Positions 11,800 through 22,030 of a DNA stretch of 64,000 nt are shown here, in pieces. The stretch is from Isoperla grammatica (Eukaryota > Arthropoda > Insecta > Plecoptera > Perlodidae). Position numbers and translations under genes: made by a program. Below the pieces are notes generated by a model. The model worked only from the letters and a program-made list of their open reading frames with translations, did not search any database and was not told the DNA's origin. The first letter of the stretch is position 1, and each line of letters starts with the position of its first letter. The stretch lies in assembly GCA_945910005.1 (NCBI GenBank), contig OX246747.1:20350686-20414685 (forward strand), read 5' to 3'.

Positions 11800-12455
11800 C
11801 GTGCCAAGCCATTTGGGGTATAGCAAGGATTATCGCCACCAAAACGCCCCAAATAATCCTGCTGACTCTGCCCCTTATATTATGTCGTACCACGCCGGAA
11901 GACATAAAGCGGCTACACATGTACAACCGCTACATATTAAAATTGGGTGAAAAACGTAAATATGCACTTTTTACTCATTTATTATCACCTTTGACAAATG
12001 ATTTTCCTTTCGTGTTATCTGCATATATAACTTGCAGACGCCAATGTACGAGCTATAAGTTAAACGTGCACAAGCTCTTTCTAACGCCAAGCGATACGCC
12101 GAACGAGGCCTACTATGAGATGTAAGGAACCATGACAAATAAGTATATACATACAAGTTTGAGTTTGAGTTAATTGGGTTTAAGGGCGCTTCAACCAGTT
12201 AGGTCATTTTGCGCCACCAAGATAATGTAACTCGTTACTTATTGTTTTATTGCATGATTGATTAATTGGGCTTAACGTCTCATATTTATGCAAACAAATA
12301 ATGTAAGGGTGAAATTCAAGAATGAAGGCCTACAACAAAATGTTTATTTCATTCATATTGGGCACGGGAGCAACCGGCGGCCAGATGGCAAGCATTGGAA
12401 CGCAGCCAGCATAAGAGCACTTCACCAACATTTGGTGTCCCTCGGAGTGTATTAA
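11800..12455 (+). pseudogene. SGNH-hydrolase paralogue, exons 3-5, unit A
   Basis: Three pieces match exons 3, 4 and 5 of the intact gene at 33432-34807. Exon 3 (to 11955, donor GTAAAT intact) encodes TKTPQIILLTLPLIL and HMYNRYILKLGEK. Exon 4 (12038-12121) keeps VHKLFLTPSDTPNEAYYE but is out of frame at its start. Exon 5 (12354-12455) keeps the catalytic-block signature HIGHGSNRRPDGKHWN but has lost its AG acceptor and is followed by a stop. Two foreign short repeats lie between exons 4 and 5. Exon 3 is almost identical to the stray exon at 35101-35286, so this unit was built from that locus or a close paralogue. Confidence 0.7.
12176..12293 (-). mobile_element. Short family D repeat plus SINE-A 3' scrap
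   Basis: The family D segment has the layout TTTAAGGGCGC - loop - GGTCATTTTGCGCC, a hairpin with GGCGC (12185-12189) and GCGCC (12211-12215). It is followed by TAATGTAACTCGTTACTTATTG and a 40-bp 3' end of SINE-A. The same pair occurs at 28432-28510 and 47496-47612. Confidence 0.55.
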
Positions 12456-12564
12456 ACACAAAACCAAAAAGGTTGCTGAAGTTAGATTCGTAACAAACCG
12501 GTATTTTTAGTCTAAATTTGTTAATTTCAATTCAACGCCTTCAGCTTCAAATTGCTATGCCAAA

Positions 12565-12693
12565 ACAAATAAGGATCGATCGCTGTAAATAACACGGTGG
12601 TGGTGACAGCGTGTGTTTATCACGCTCAATAAGGATAATCGTAGTAAGATGGTAGAAAAAGTTGACGATTCTACTCGATCGATCTTTATTTGT
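12565..12693 (+). mobile_element. 129-bp TIR element, copy in right arm A
   Basis: Terminal inverted repeats ACAAATAAGGATCGATCG and CGATCGATCTTTATTTGT bound a 129-bp element. The same element, diverged, lies between the SGNH gene and its stray exon (34890-35021). Confidence 0.6.
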
Positions 12694-12919
12694 GGGGTTT
12701 CAATCAATAGGGTTAATGATTTGCCAAGCGCTATTGAGGAGCTCCCCCACCCCCCTCAAAAAGTTACCCCATCCACAGTCGGGAGTTTGACGTACTGATT
12801 GGTCTGGCACTAACGACTGTCCAGCACGTGATAGTTGCTTGTGCTGTTCTTCGCAATCTGGCAGTAAATATGAATGAACCAGAGCCGCCCCTTGAATACT
12901 TATATACTTTTACTTATAC

Positions 12920-13196
12920 TTCAGATTTCTTCCATTGAAACCCTGTGCCCATAGTATACGTCTTTCCGGAACCTGTTTGCCCGTACGCAAGAACAGTTGC
13001 ATTGTACCCTTCCAGAGCACCATCGACTAAATTTGACACGCATGCTTCATATATTTCTTGTTGTGTCACAGGCATGTCAAAGACATAGTCATAAGTACAT
13101 GACCTGTGACCACTTATGGTTACTTGTGGCTTGTTTGCGGTAACTGTCGTGCATATACGACACATGTTGATCTCGCGTTGTGTTTGAGGCCGAATC
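12920..13196 (-). pseudogene. Kinesin-4 type motor exon, copy 2 (frame intact)
   Basis: Read on the minus strand, this exon is open from its acceptor (13197-13198) to the donor-like GTATAAGTA. It keeps [36 protein letters not shown] and MGTGF. The ATP-binding P-loop is intact. In KIF4 and KIF21 proteins this stretch covers the first quarter of the motor. No other kinesin exon lies nearby, so it is probably a captured exon rather than part of a live gene, although its frame is undamaged. Confidence 0.75.
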
Positions 13197-13778
13197 CTAT
13201 TCGAAAAACAAACATGTAACCTACATTATTACTTAGCCTACAGATAGGCCTACATATTATTATTATTAAATTATTGTTATTATTATTATTAATCACTGAC
13301 AGTTTCATGACCTAGACAAGGGTGGGCAACAACCACTCAACATGACATAGTTGGAAATGAGTTACAGAATAATATTATTACTGTTATTATTAGGGCTAGG
13401 AATTTAATGAAATATCATATTGTTCAATTGGGGGTAGGGTGACCATCCGTCCCAGAAAACCGGGATTGTCCCAGATTTCTGCCCCTAGTGTCTAAAAAAA
13501 AGCTTTCGGAACACCCAATTGTCCCCGATTTGTCTCAAAACGTAAGACTACTGAGGTTTCATGTTTTTGGTAAGGAAACTGAACCTTCAGCAAAAGAAAA
13601 TGAGAGATCCGTTGAGTTAATGCAAGACTAAACGGACGTACAGCAAAAATGTGTAGGCAACATAATGTTAATTAACATTTCTAAATAAAATAATTTTTAG
13701 GCTTACCTACATCAAGGACGATATCATCCACTTAAAAAGCAACGAATATCATTAAATAACCTCCAAAACAACCTCCAT

Positions 13779-14339
13779 GATGATTGATTAATGGGGCTTA
13801 ACGTCTCATATTTATGCAACGATGGCTAATCGAGACGATGAGCGGGTGATAATGAAGATGAGAAAGATGATAATGAAGAATAAAGCCACATCCGAATCAG
13901 ATCCATTGTACGTCACGTGAGTTGTCATACGGGAGTCCAGCAAGGGAGGGCAGGGCCAAAGATGATGATTTATGGGGCTTAACGTCTCATATTTATGCAA
14001 CGATGGCTAATCGAGACGATGAGCGGGTGATAATGAAGATGAGAAAGATGATAATGAAGAATAAAGCCACATCCGAATCAGATCCATTGTACGTCGCGTG
14101 AGTCGTCATAAGGGAGTCCAGCAAGGGAGGGCAGGGCCAAGTGGGAGGAGAAATATTCAATGGAATAGTGGGGGGAAAGGGGATTGAGGGTGTGGACTGC
14201 ACTTCGTCTGACTTCTCCTCCTCGACCAGTCCGGCTTGGGTGGCCCTACCAGAAGCATACGCTTCCGCCGGCATAGCTCTCGGGATCAACAAAGCACGCA
14301 AACCTGCCCACCACGATAAGGTGGCAGTCCCTGGGCAGG
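13779..14339 (-). mobile_element. SINE-A with duplicated 3' half, unit A
   Basis: The insertion is bounded by AACAACCTCCAT at 13767-13778 and 14340-14351. Its 3' half occurs twice in tandem (13779-13960 and 13961 on), so it is 561 bp rather than 379 bp. The same insertion with a single 3' half is at 49102-49480 in unit B, so the internal duplication happened after the units separated. Confidence 0.85.
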
Positions 14340-14729
14340 AACAACCTCCATAGTAGCGGTAGTTCTTTTAAATGTAGCTTCGCTACATTTGCACTACACA
14401 GAAAATGAAGCGCGCTATTTTAACACTACATCATTTTTTTATTGCTTTTACATTATGAACCCATTTTCTCATTATACTATTGACAACTCCTATATATATA
14501 CTATGTATATGTCCATTGGAAGCAATAAACATACATACATACATACATACATACGAAATACGAGTAAACAACTCCAGCTTGGCAGCTAGTCACTCTCATC
14601 ACCATCACTATCAACGTCGGATAAATTTGTTATACATAGCACTTTTGAAATATTAATAGCACAGGAAACTGAAAACAAAACACGCAAAATCAAACACGAC
14701 CACTTACGTTACTGCAAGATGAGTGTCAA

Positions 14730-15173
14730 CTAGTTGCAAGTCAATCCTGCGTGATACAAGAATATGGGATCGGCTAGACGCTTTTTGTTGAAACGCCAAA
14801 CCACCTCGGAATCTAAGCCTAAGGATGGTGGGCGAGCTAAGCCTTTCCAGTTGACCCGGTCATTGGACCATTGGCCCTCTGCCGAACCGTCTATACCGAG
14901 CCCCTTGAGCATGTTGTCTAGTAGGATCGACCGCCTATTGGTCTCGGGAAGAAGGGGCACCCACTTGCCGGAAAGCGGGTGGCGGTAGAAAAGCGCCGGT
15001 GGCCAGGGTTCAGGACCCGGAATCTGCATTTCCCCACGGAACCGGAGGCTGCAAAATGACTGGATCCTGTTTCTGTTGATTTTCAGGGCCCCCTGAGTTC
15101 GACCGAGAAGCCCATCAAAACCCTCCAGTTGGTCGACTCCCAGCCACTCGTTCCCAACAAGGAGGTCTCCCAA
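14730..15173 (-). CDS. Conserved 147-codon frame, unrecognised (unit A)
   Basis: The minus-strand frame starts MGDLLVGNEWLGVDQ and is Trp- and Pro-rich (GPEPWPPALFYRHPLSG, WKGLARPPSLG, VVWRFNKKR). The copy in unit B (49824-50267) is the same length and also open, although the two differ by several amino-acid changes. I know no family that it matches. It could be a piece of a retrotransposon ORF. On the plus strand an acceptor-like TTTTCAG at 15081-15087 precedes a short open stretch, so the opposite strand cannot be excluded as the coding one. Confidence 0.35.
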   Translation of the reverse strand: MGDLLVGNEWLGVDQLEGFDGLLGRTQGALKINRNRIQSFCSLRFRGEMQIPGPEPWPPALFYRHPLSGKWVPLLPETNRRSILLDNMLKGLGIDGSAEGQWSNDRVNWKGLARPPSLGLDSEVVWRFNKKRLADPIFLYHAGLTCN

Positions 15174-15179
15174 CGTTTA

Positions 15180-15240
15180 ATTAATAATAATAATATATAT
15201 AATAATATAAAAATATATTATAATAATAATAATAATAATT
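15180..15240. repeat. AAT/TA microsatellite, unit A
   Basis: This tract of AAT and ATAT repeats interrupts the unit; the matching tract in unit B (50276-50344) is longer. Confidence 0.8.
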
Positions 15241-15652
15241 CGAAAATAAAAACTACTCCAAACGGCATGCGTGGCCGGGTTGTGGAAAGCACTGTTGTGC
15301 TAGGGGATTGTGTCATTGCCAGTTCATCCTCTAGCACATTCAGTTTCAGCTTCAGTGAGGGAAGTGTCTCAAACGTGCCCGATGCATACGGCTGTGGCAA
15401 TATGGTTCAGTCATCTTCCTCCCCCTAAACCACCATTGGCACCGCCACTGGTAACTCAGCTCTCTGCTCAGCGAAAGTGCTATATTATTGCAATAGTTTA
15501 TTTCTGTTGTCTGAAGAACATGTCTCTTGCAACAAACCATGGGAAGAATATTAAAAACATTATTGCTTGTGCTGTTTCATCTATGTCAGGTTGCTGTCTA
15601 CATGAAGCAATACACATAATATAGGAAATTATAGAGATGAGGTCTAAAGCTA

Positions 15653-15867
15653 GTACACATAAGAGGGAAAGAAGGATAGGAGTCAACAGCTTACCTGAAA
15701 CCCTTAGGCAGGCCGCGTTCTCTGGTGACCAACACGGTGTTCGAAACGTCCAGAACATTATTTTTATACTCGTGTGTTTGTTTGTGTTTTTCTTTTCTAC
15801 GTGGCCCGCCTTAGGGTTTCAGGTAAGCTGTTAGCTCTTATCCATCTTTCCCTCTCATGTACATATT
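15653..15867. mobile_element. MITE with ~55-bp inverted ends, unit A
   Basis: Left end: ACATAAGAGGGAAAGAAGG, then AACAGCTTACCTGAAACCCT and AGGCAGGCC. The right end (15803-15867) is the inverse with a few mismatches. The interior is about 90 bp. In unit B the left inverted repeat has lost its inner 20 bp or so. Confidence 0.7.
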
Positions 15868-15949
15868 AAAGCTTACCTAAATAGTAGACCGTTGTGGCAG
15901 AAAGATTAAATAACGACATTTATTAAGGACAACACAAGTAAATCTATTT

Positions 15950-16062
15950 CGGAGGCTTTCACGGCCGAAGTCAACTATATTATCGTGGTTTTCCGGGTAC
16001 AACCGTGTCAAAAGGTGGAACGAATGTTCTATTCTGTTTTAAGAGAATGTCGGCCGAATGTT
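15950..16062 (+). repeat. Dispersed conserved segment at right border of unit A
   Basis: This segment runs from TTTCGGAGGCTTTCACGGCC through GTGGTTTTCCGGGTACAACC to GAGAATGTCGGCCGAATG. It recurs almost unchanged at 51297-51412. From memory, similar wording occurs in repeat ends of other invertebrates, possibly Penelope-like elements, but I cannot verify that here. Confidence 0.4.
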
Positions 16063-16501
16063 CACTGTGCAACGTCGTGTCGTCGTAATATGGGATGAAG
16101 TAGACGCGGCTAATCCAGCCTCATTATTCGCCTGTAATACCGTGAGTGATCAGCTAATCTCTGTCAATGACAGTAGTGATCCGTATGACTATTTCGAATC
16201 CCAAACCGGACAGATCTGCCACTTTTCAAGAACACGTATTAAAACAAGTAAAACTAATCTAGAGCTACGGCCAAATGAAGTCTGTAGAATTGATGTCGAA
16301 CCTCATCAATCAAGGTACATCAGCTTTGTATCTGCAAGCTATTGCCAGCGAAGCCGTAACATTCTTAAGAGCGTGGAATTACTACAAACGCCACGTATAG
16401 GTGACGCAACACATCAACGACAACTTTGTTCAAACTGCTGTTCCTCTAGCTACAAGCAAATGCTACAACTACAAATACAGCAGCTAGAGCAGAGGCATTG
16501 A
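16058..16501 (+). CDS. Open frame of 147 codons, unrecognised
   Basis: The frame begins MFTVQRRVVVIWDEVD just past the end of the duplicated unit. Composition is protein-like (Ser, Gln and Cys rich, with QMLQLQIQQLEQRH at the end), but I see no known motif, no membrane segment and no splice context. It could equally be a chance frame. Confidence 0.2.
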   Translation: MFTVQRRVVVIWDEVDAANPASLFACNTVSDQLISVNDSSDPYDYFESQTGQICHFSRTRIKTSKTNLELRPNEVCRIDVEPHQSRYISFVSASYCQRSRNILKSVELLQTPRIGDATHQRQLCSNCCSSSYKQMLQLQIQQLEQRH

Positions 16502-16888
16502 AGGGGCTCAGGATAACCCTACCCTCACGGGGGAACATGAAAAGAGAGGTAGACAGAGACACCGACTTGGACAGTGATGATGATTACAAACAGCAAATAT
16601 GTTACTATGTGCGTAATCTCGTGTGGTCGGGTTGAGTGTTTTTTCCACTTTCCACTGTTATCTAGGGTATAAAACTTTTAGAAGAAGCTTGTCAGACTCG
16701 GTGTTTCTTACTCGTCACCTTTCTTCTGCCTCTACACTAATCTATTCCACTATAAACACTATAGCCTTAAATATAAATGTACAAATGTATATCTACTTTT
16801 ATTTATTCATCGATCAGATAATTGTTGAGAACAAGCTTGATAACTCGTCGTGCTTACGTATGTTAATCCGTGTGGTGTGTGTTCGCAG

Positions 16889-17006
16889 GCTCCGCTACAA
16901 AAGGCCACCCGGCTGGAGCAACAGTCGGCCGGGCTGCCGATACCAGCCGACATGACGCTTCTGTCGGTGCCCGGGAGCTTCATGGGGGCGGGCTCATGGC
17001 CACACA
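16889..17006 (+). CDS. Host-gene exon, first of two
   Basis: This GC-rich island has an acceptor (GTGTTCGCAG) and a donor-like GTAATA. The frame reads APLQKATRLEQQSAGLPIP followed by ADMTLLSVPGSFMGAGSWPH. At 118 bp it ends with one base of a codon, which fits exactly the two bases that open the next exon (17754). Base composition clearly differs from the AT-rich surroundings, as expected of conserved coding sequence. I do not recognise the protein. Confidence 0.5.
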
Positions 17007-17753
17007 GTAATATCATTGTATCATGGGGTGGGCTCATATAACAGCAGCTTTGGTATAACGCCCCTCGCACTTCTTACATGGTGGCGTATTCGACTGGCTG
17101 CACTCGGTGTGGACAGAGTGCGCCTAGAGGGCAGATATTTTTAGTTTGACATGGTTTGAAGCTCCCTCCACCTCCTAGTTATGTGACCACGGTGGTCTAG
17201 CATGAAAAATATGACTATTTATAAATAATAGGATATAATATTCTTCCTTCTTCTTTCGAACACCCAGAGTTGGAACTTATGCCATTCTCTGCCAGGTTGC
17301 CCAATAAAGGTTTGCCACATATTTCCTTCTTGCTGTATTTTGCCCCTCCATTAGATCCCTTTTTGCTGTCAGGGAGACGCATGTCGCAAGATGTAGCGCG
17401 TCCTGGTCTTATTCTTTGCAGAGTGGGCATGTTCTTGTATCCACCACTCCTATTTTCATAATATGAAATGCATAAATATGATATGATTCTCACGGGGTGG
17501 TCACGGGAGTAAGGGGTGGTCACATGGCTGTGGGGCGGAGCGTCAAACTAAGGAAATCTCAAGTCTAGCGTGTTCAAGAATGTTCGTGTGCATTCCCTGC
17601 ACCTATTTGTATTTGTTTGGGAGTGCGCACTAGAGAAATGTTGCAGGCAAGCCGAATATGCCATTATTAGTGGTTCCTAGCATGTATAACTAGTATAAAA
17701 TGAACATTGTAAACAAGGCTGAACCAATTCTGGTGTTCTCCCCATGCACGCAG

Positions 17754-17892
17754 GCGGAAGTCCCAGCAAGAACGCGTCGAGGGGCGACCAGCGGCTGTCG
17801 CCCGGGTCGGCCGCCGAGTATGAGGATGACGACCTCGAAGAGGAAGAGGACGAGGACGAGGACGTGGACCACAACCACGGACAGCACAAAGG
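17754..17892 (+). CDS. Host-gene exon, second of two (acidic)
   Basis: The exon lies between an acceptor (CATGCACGCAG) and a donor (GTGAGGAC). It encodes GSPSKNASRGDQRLSPGS and then an acidic run (EYEDDDLEEEEDEDED) ending VDHNHGQHKG. Its phase joins the exon at 16889-17006 without a stop. Such Ser/acid-rich linkers are common in nuclear regulators, but the gene cannot be named. An intron of about 750 bp separates the two exons. Confidence 0.5.
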
Positions 17893-18196
17893 GTGAGGAC
17901 AACATAGCCCTACTAAAGTAGAATGTGGGATAAGATACAACAGCTTGTACACACTGAAGACATACAGAAATAATTCTCAGATGTTTCGCCACATGAGGTC
18001 TTCACTCGGTGATCAAGATCTCGTGTTTTTTTTTTTTGTTGACCTTGTAAATGTAAGTTACTGTATTGGCCCGAATATAGCACGACCTCGAATATAACAC
18101 GAACCCCATTTTAAAAAATATTTAAGGAAAAGTTAATAATTTAGGAAAATAAAACAGAAAATACCAAACAAATTTTAGACTAGCAGAATTGATATA

Positions 18197-18458
18197 CAGT
18201 AGAACCGCCTTTGTATACGTTTCGATTTTCTACGTTTTTTACGTTTCTGCGTTTTTTTTATGAGGTCCCGGCGAAGCCTTATGGCATTTATGCATAATTT
18301 ATTTCTTTAATACGTTTCCTCAATTTTACGTTATTGCGCTTCAAAAATCAGTCCGTCACGTTTATTAGATCCTATAGTACGTTTTCTGTGTTCTCATAAT
18401 CGGTGATGATGATGATGATCATCATCACCGATTATGAGAACACAGAAAACGTACTATA
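18197..18458. mobile_element. Possible pogo-like end and 86-bp palindrome
   Basis: TA|CAGTAGAACC at 18195-18206 looks like the terminal inverted repeat of pogo/Tigger-like elements inserted at TA. Short ACGTTT motifs follow. At 18373-18458 lies a perfect palindrome with 39-bp arms (TATAGTACGTTTTCTG...) around an 8-bp centre of GAT repeats. The opposite terminal repeat was not found. Confidence 0.4.
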
Positions 18459-18529
18459 TCGGTTTTTCCGGTCAGCCAGTGAGTCGAATTACAAGTTGTT
18501 ATTGTTCAAGCGCGACCACGTTAGTAATT

Positions 18530-19071
18530 AAGGATGCGTTATGATAAATAAATTCATATCGATAATCGCATTTTTTCCCACAATATATCACGATATATCG
18601 TGATAATATCGTGAGCATATAATAATATCGCGATACGATATTATCGCGATAATAGCAAATAAATAGCGCATTGTGATTGTAGCCGATGGCCAAACAAACC
18701 GGTTTGTCGGCTGGTGAAGGACGGGATGGGGGGGGGGGGGGGGGTTGAGGCAGCGGAGCAGTGAAACGTAGATTTGGATCTTGAAAGATGTCAAACAATG
18801 CAGACTTTTCGGAAGGAAGTCAATGAATGAGTGCAGGTAATCGAGGCCTAAAAATAGTCCGTCTTCCTTTAGCAAGCGGCTCATAAGTTGGGTGGATTGT
18901 TGACAGAAGTGAAATGATAATGACGATACCATGAAGTATTAACAATTTATCATGATACTGGGTGCAAAATAATATCGTCATGAATATCGCGATACGACGG
19001 CGCATATCGTATCGTATCGATATACGATATTATCGATATTTATCGATATACGATTATCGTCCGCATCACTA
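18530..19071. mobile_element. Non-autonomous hAT element with target duplication
   Basis: The element is flanked by the direct repeat TTAGTAATT (18521-18529 and 19072-19080), fitting the 8-bp duplications made by hAT transposases. Its ends AAGGATGCGTTATGATAA and the inverse of TAGTGATGCGGACGATAA form imperfect terminal repeats. The interior is packed with ATATCG/CGATAT motifs and a G-run at 18729-18744. It has no transposase. Confidence 0.75.
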
Positions 19072-19387
19072 TTAGTAATTCATTCATCCCAGTTCTGCGA
19101 AGCGCCCCCCCTCGCCCCCTTCCAACGCTCAACACAATGCAACCCAGCCGCCAGTGAGGGCCTTGACCTTGACCAGCTGCATCTCATTCCGCGAGGTGGT
19201 GGGGGGGGGGTCTCTGAAATGGTCGTTTTATCTACGATCTCGGCTGCCGGCACTGAGGTTCTTTACCTGCTTACCATAAATAACAAACCCTCATCCATTG
19301 GTCCTCTTTACAAAAGGCTTTTGTCAAACTACAGAGTTAATTAAACATACATTGCCCTCGCACTTCGACTTCTCTTATTGTCCTTAG

Positions 19388-19694
19388 ATATTGATATTTG
19401 GGCTAAACGTTTTATATTTTTGCAACTTGGCTAATCAAGACGATGAGTGGGTTATAATGAAGATGAAATTGGGGGTTCTTTGGAGGAAAGGGGCAAGTAG
19501 GAGGGCGCGGGAGGACAGGGAAAAGGGAAGGAAATGGAATTGGGGTGTGAACTGCACTTCGTCTGACTTCTCCTCCTCGACCAGTCCGGCTAGGGTGGCC
19601 CTACCAGAAGCATACGCTTCCGCCGACATAGCTCTCGGGATCAACAAAGCACGCAAACCTGCCCACCACGATAAGGTAGCAGTCCCTGGGCAGG
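19388..19694 (-). mobile_element. SINE-A type II with 14-bp duplication
   Basis: It is bounded by CTTATTGTCCTTAG (19374-19387) and CTTATTGTCCTAAG (19695-19708). In this copy the 3' hairpin stem reads CGTTTT/AAGACG instead of CGTCTC/GAGACG, a paired change plus a wobble. Confidence 0.85.
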
Positions 19695-19941
19695 CTTATT
19701 GTCCTAAGTAAAGTCTGGTTACCAAATGAAATGCGTTACGTAATTTTTGGTCAAGTATTTCCATTTGACTGTGTGTTCATTCATACGCCACACAACCAAA
19801 GATGGCTGCTCTCAGGAACGAAGGAGAACATAACGTATAACCATCTAGGCTAAGACTATTTGTGTACACTAGCCTTCAGTAAACATTGGAGATTTTATTG
19901 CCAGCCTTACCTTTACGTGTGAATTGTGTTCTGTTATCCAG

Positions 19942-20159
19942 TTGATGTTGAAATAAGTGGACATAGCACTAGAATATCAGATATACGAATGGACCATATC
20001 AACATTGAGCACGAGGGTTGGCTACCGGCTAACGTCCGGTCTTGGGACTACTTTCACGGGGAAACGTCAGTGTTGACTTTTGACAAAAACAAATTTCACT
20101 TGGCGTTTGAGATCATGTTTCGTTTAGCACTAACTAAAAATTTAAAAGTTGTCAAATAA
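19942..20159 (+). CDS. Possible terminal exon, unrecognised
   Basis: An acceptor-like TGTTATCCAG precedes a frame reading VDVEISGHSTRISDIR, HEGWLPANVRSWDYFHGE and FHLAFEIMFRLALTK, ending at a stop at 20157-20159. The composition is protein-like. I recognise no domain. It could be the last exon of a gene or part of a transposon related to the HTH fragment 70 bp downstream. Confidence 0.35.
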
Positions 20160-20227
20160 TGTATAATACAACATGCAAACTACAATGACCACCCGACCTA
20201 AGATGGCGTCCGTCCTGCCGTCTAGAA

Positions 20228-20347
20228 ATGGACGCGCGTTTTTATGGGCTCACTAGGAAAGATGTATGTGAACTTGCATATGAATATGCAACTAAAAATA
20301 GAATAACCCACCCGTTTAAACATAATACAGCTGGCGAGCTGATTTGA
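20228..20347 (+). pseudogene. CENP-B/pogo-type HTH fragment
   Basis: From ATG 20228 the frame reads FYGLTRKDVCELAYEYATK and then NRITHPFKHNTAGEL. This fits the CENP-B-type helix-turn-helix segment found in pogo-superfamily transposases (x-GLT-x-x-DV-x-x-LAYEYA). A TGA stop follows at 20345-20347 and the catalytic domain is missing, so it is a relic. A pogo-like terminal repeat lies at 18197. Confidence 0.6.
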
Positions 20348-20939
20348 TCAAACTTTGATGTTGCCACGGAGAAACAATTGAAGGCTGTTGTGGTAGAACA
20401 CGAAATTCCTAGTTTTTTAATTTCAGCCTGTTTCTGAAATAAAATTGGTATGTGTAGTAAATTTTAATTTTTATATTACTACTTATGTTTACTTTTTAAA
20501 TTCTAAATTAGTCTTTTTATTAAATTCGAATAGTTTTAACAAAATGATCTAGGATATGTATGTCCTCATCAATTGTGTCGCAATCATGGCCGGTGTTACG
20601 CCATGTGAGAATTATGAATATTGTTCACTCACCGTTACAAGGTAGGCTAACCTATTATTTGCAAATTGTAGAGTGGTGTGTGGATGTTAAGTTTATTTAG
20701 CATGCATGGTTAACAAATGTTTTTTTCCAATTGTAATCTATTTTTGTCCCCACATCCCTAACGAGATAAAGCAAGATATCTTTTTAAATGTAATTAATTT
20801 TGTATCATCTAAATATAGGGGGATGGGGTGCCGTATGGTGCACTTTTAGTGGTATCGTTTTGTAATTTATTTTGCATTTAGTTAACATTTACATTTAATT
20901 GTTTCCTTACATACGGTAACTGAATTAAAGGATACTGGA

Positions 20940-20954
20940 GGGGGGGGGGGGGGT
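20940..20954 (+). repeat. G-run
   Basis: A homopolymeric guanine tract; others lie at 18729-18744, 28718-28735 and 57303-57325, with C-runs at 21257-21267 and 24459-24476. Their lengths are likely assembly-sensitive. Confidence 0.8.
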
Positions 20955-21654
20955 AGATAAGTATCAATTGACTTTTTTGGACGTGTCCGAATACAGAGTT
21001 CTCGTTGCCAATTCTAATTTTAAGTCTAGATCTGACATACAATCTGTGATCGGAGGTAACCATTTGTTGATGACGATGAGGTCAAGCGCCTCTTGCATTA
21101 GCCTACTGCCTATAATGGCATCGAAACAAGGTTTTAAACTGGGAATCGTTTTTCTCAAAAATAAATAAATATCCTAATTTTAAGAATTTATGAGTCGAGG
21201 AAAATTCTCATTCTTGGGAATATTAAGGGTTAAATCTCGTGCGTATCTCTCTATCTCCCCCCCCCCCTCACCTTATCAATGCCCCCGTCACTATCCACAT
21301 CCCCATCAATATCCACAGGCCTGAGAAATCGCCTTCGAGTCCCTCAAATGGAGTTGAAGAATACCAAGGAGGCAACTTCCAGCTTCTTGGAAAACCAGAC
21401 GGAGCTCATAAAAATAAAAAACAAAAAAAATGAATTGCTGGGACGGAATGCTACGGCGGCAGAAAATCGATCTAAGGCAGCTAAGGAGCATGCCAAAGCA
21501 TCCACCGCACAAGCAGGACATGTTAAAAAATTATCAGTTATTGCCAACAAAATGTTGAAATTTTTTAAAACACAACACAAGTAAATTAGGAAACTAAACT
21601 TAGGATATGTAGGTGCTTTATGAATATTATTTTACTCATCCTCTTACTAAAGAG

Positions 21655-22018
21655 ATGATGATGATGATGGATTAATGGGGCTTAACGTCTCATATTTATG
21701 CAACGATGGCTAATCGAGACGATGAGCGGGTGATAATGAAGATGAGAAAGATGATAATGAAGAATAAAGCCACATCCGAATCAGATCCATTGTACGTCGC
21801 GTGAGTCGTCATACGGGAGTCCAGCAAGGGAGGGCAGGGCCAAGTGGGAGGAGAAATATTCAATGGGACAGTGGGGGCGAAAGGGGAATGGGGTGTGGAC
21901 TGCATTTCGTCTGACTTCTCCTCCTCGACCAGTCCGGCAAGGGTGACCCTACCAGAAGCATACGCTTCCGCCGGCATAGCTCTCGGGATCATCAAAGCAC
22001 TCAAACCTGCCCACCACG
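21655..22018 (-). mobile_element. SINE-A type I, 5'-truncated, with duplication
   Basis: The perfect repeat CTTACTAAAGAG flanks it at 21643-21654 and 22019-22030. The copy starts 24 nt inside the 5' module (at CGTGG), so it lost P1's first strand. This is textbook 5' truncation and confirms that the minus strand is the RNA-sense strand. Confidence 0.9.
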
Positions 22019-22030
22019 CTTACTAAAGAG

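Larger units (their letters stand above)
12383..13745 (-). repeat. Unit A inverted repeat, right arm
   Basis: This is the reverse complement of the left arm (10302-11668). It carries the better preserved kinesin exon on the minus strand. Confidence 0.85.
10041..16062 (+). repeat. Duplicated unit A (inverted repeat plus right flank)
   Basis: This 6-kb segment recurs at 44509-51420 with the same order of parts. It begins with a 260-bp segment of its own. Next come an inverted repeat of 1.36-kb arms holding kinesin exons, a centre with SGNH-paralogue exons, and a SINE-A. A right flank follows with a conserved 147-codon minus-strand frame, an AAT microsatellite, a small MITE, and the segment TTTCACGGCCGAAGTCAAC. 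The two units differ by scattered substitutions, several indels and later insertions. The SINE-A at the same site in both predates the duplication. Confidence 0.85.

Noticed and set aside
17215..17523. 102-codon minus-strand frame (GGYKNMPTLQRIRPGRATS)
   Set aside because: No domain, splice border or second copy supports it; I could not tell it from a chance frame.
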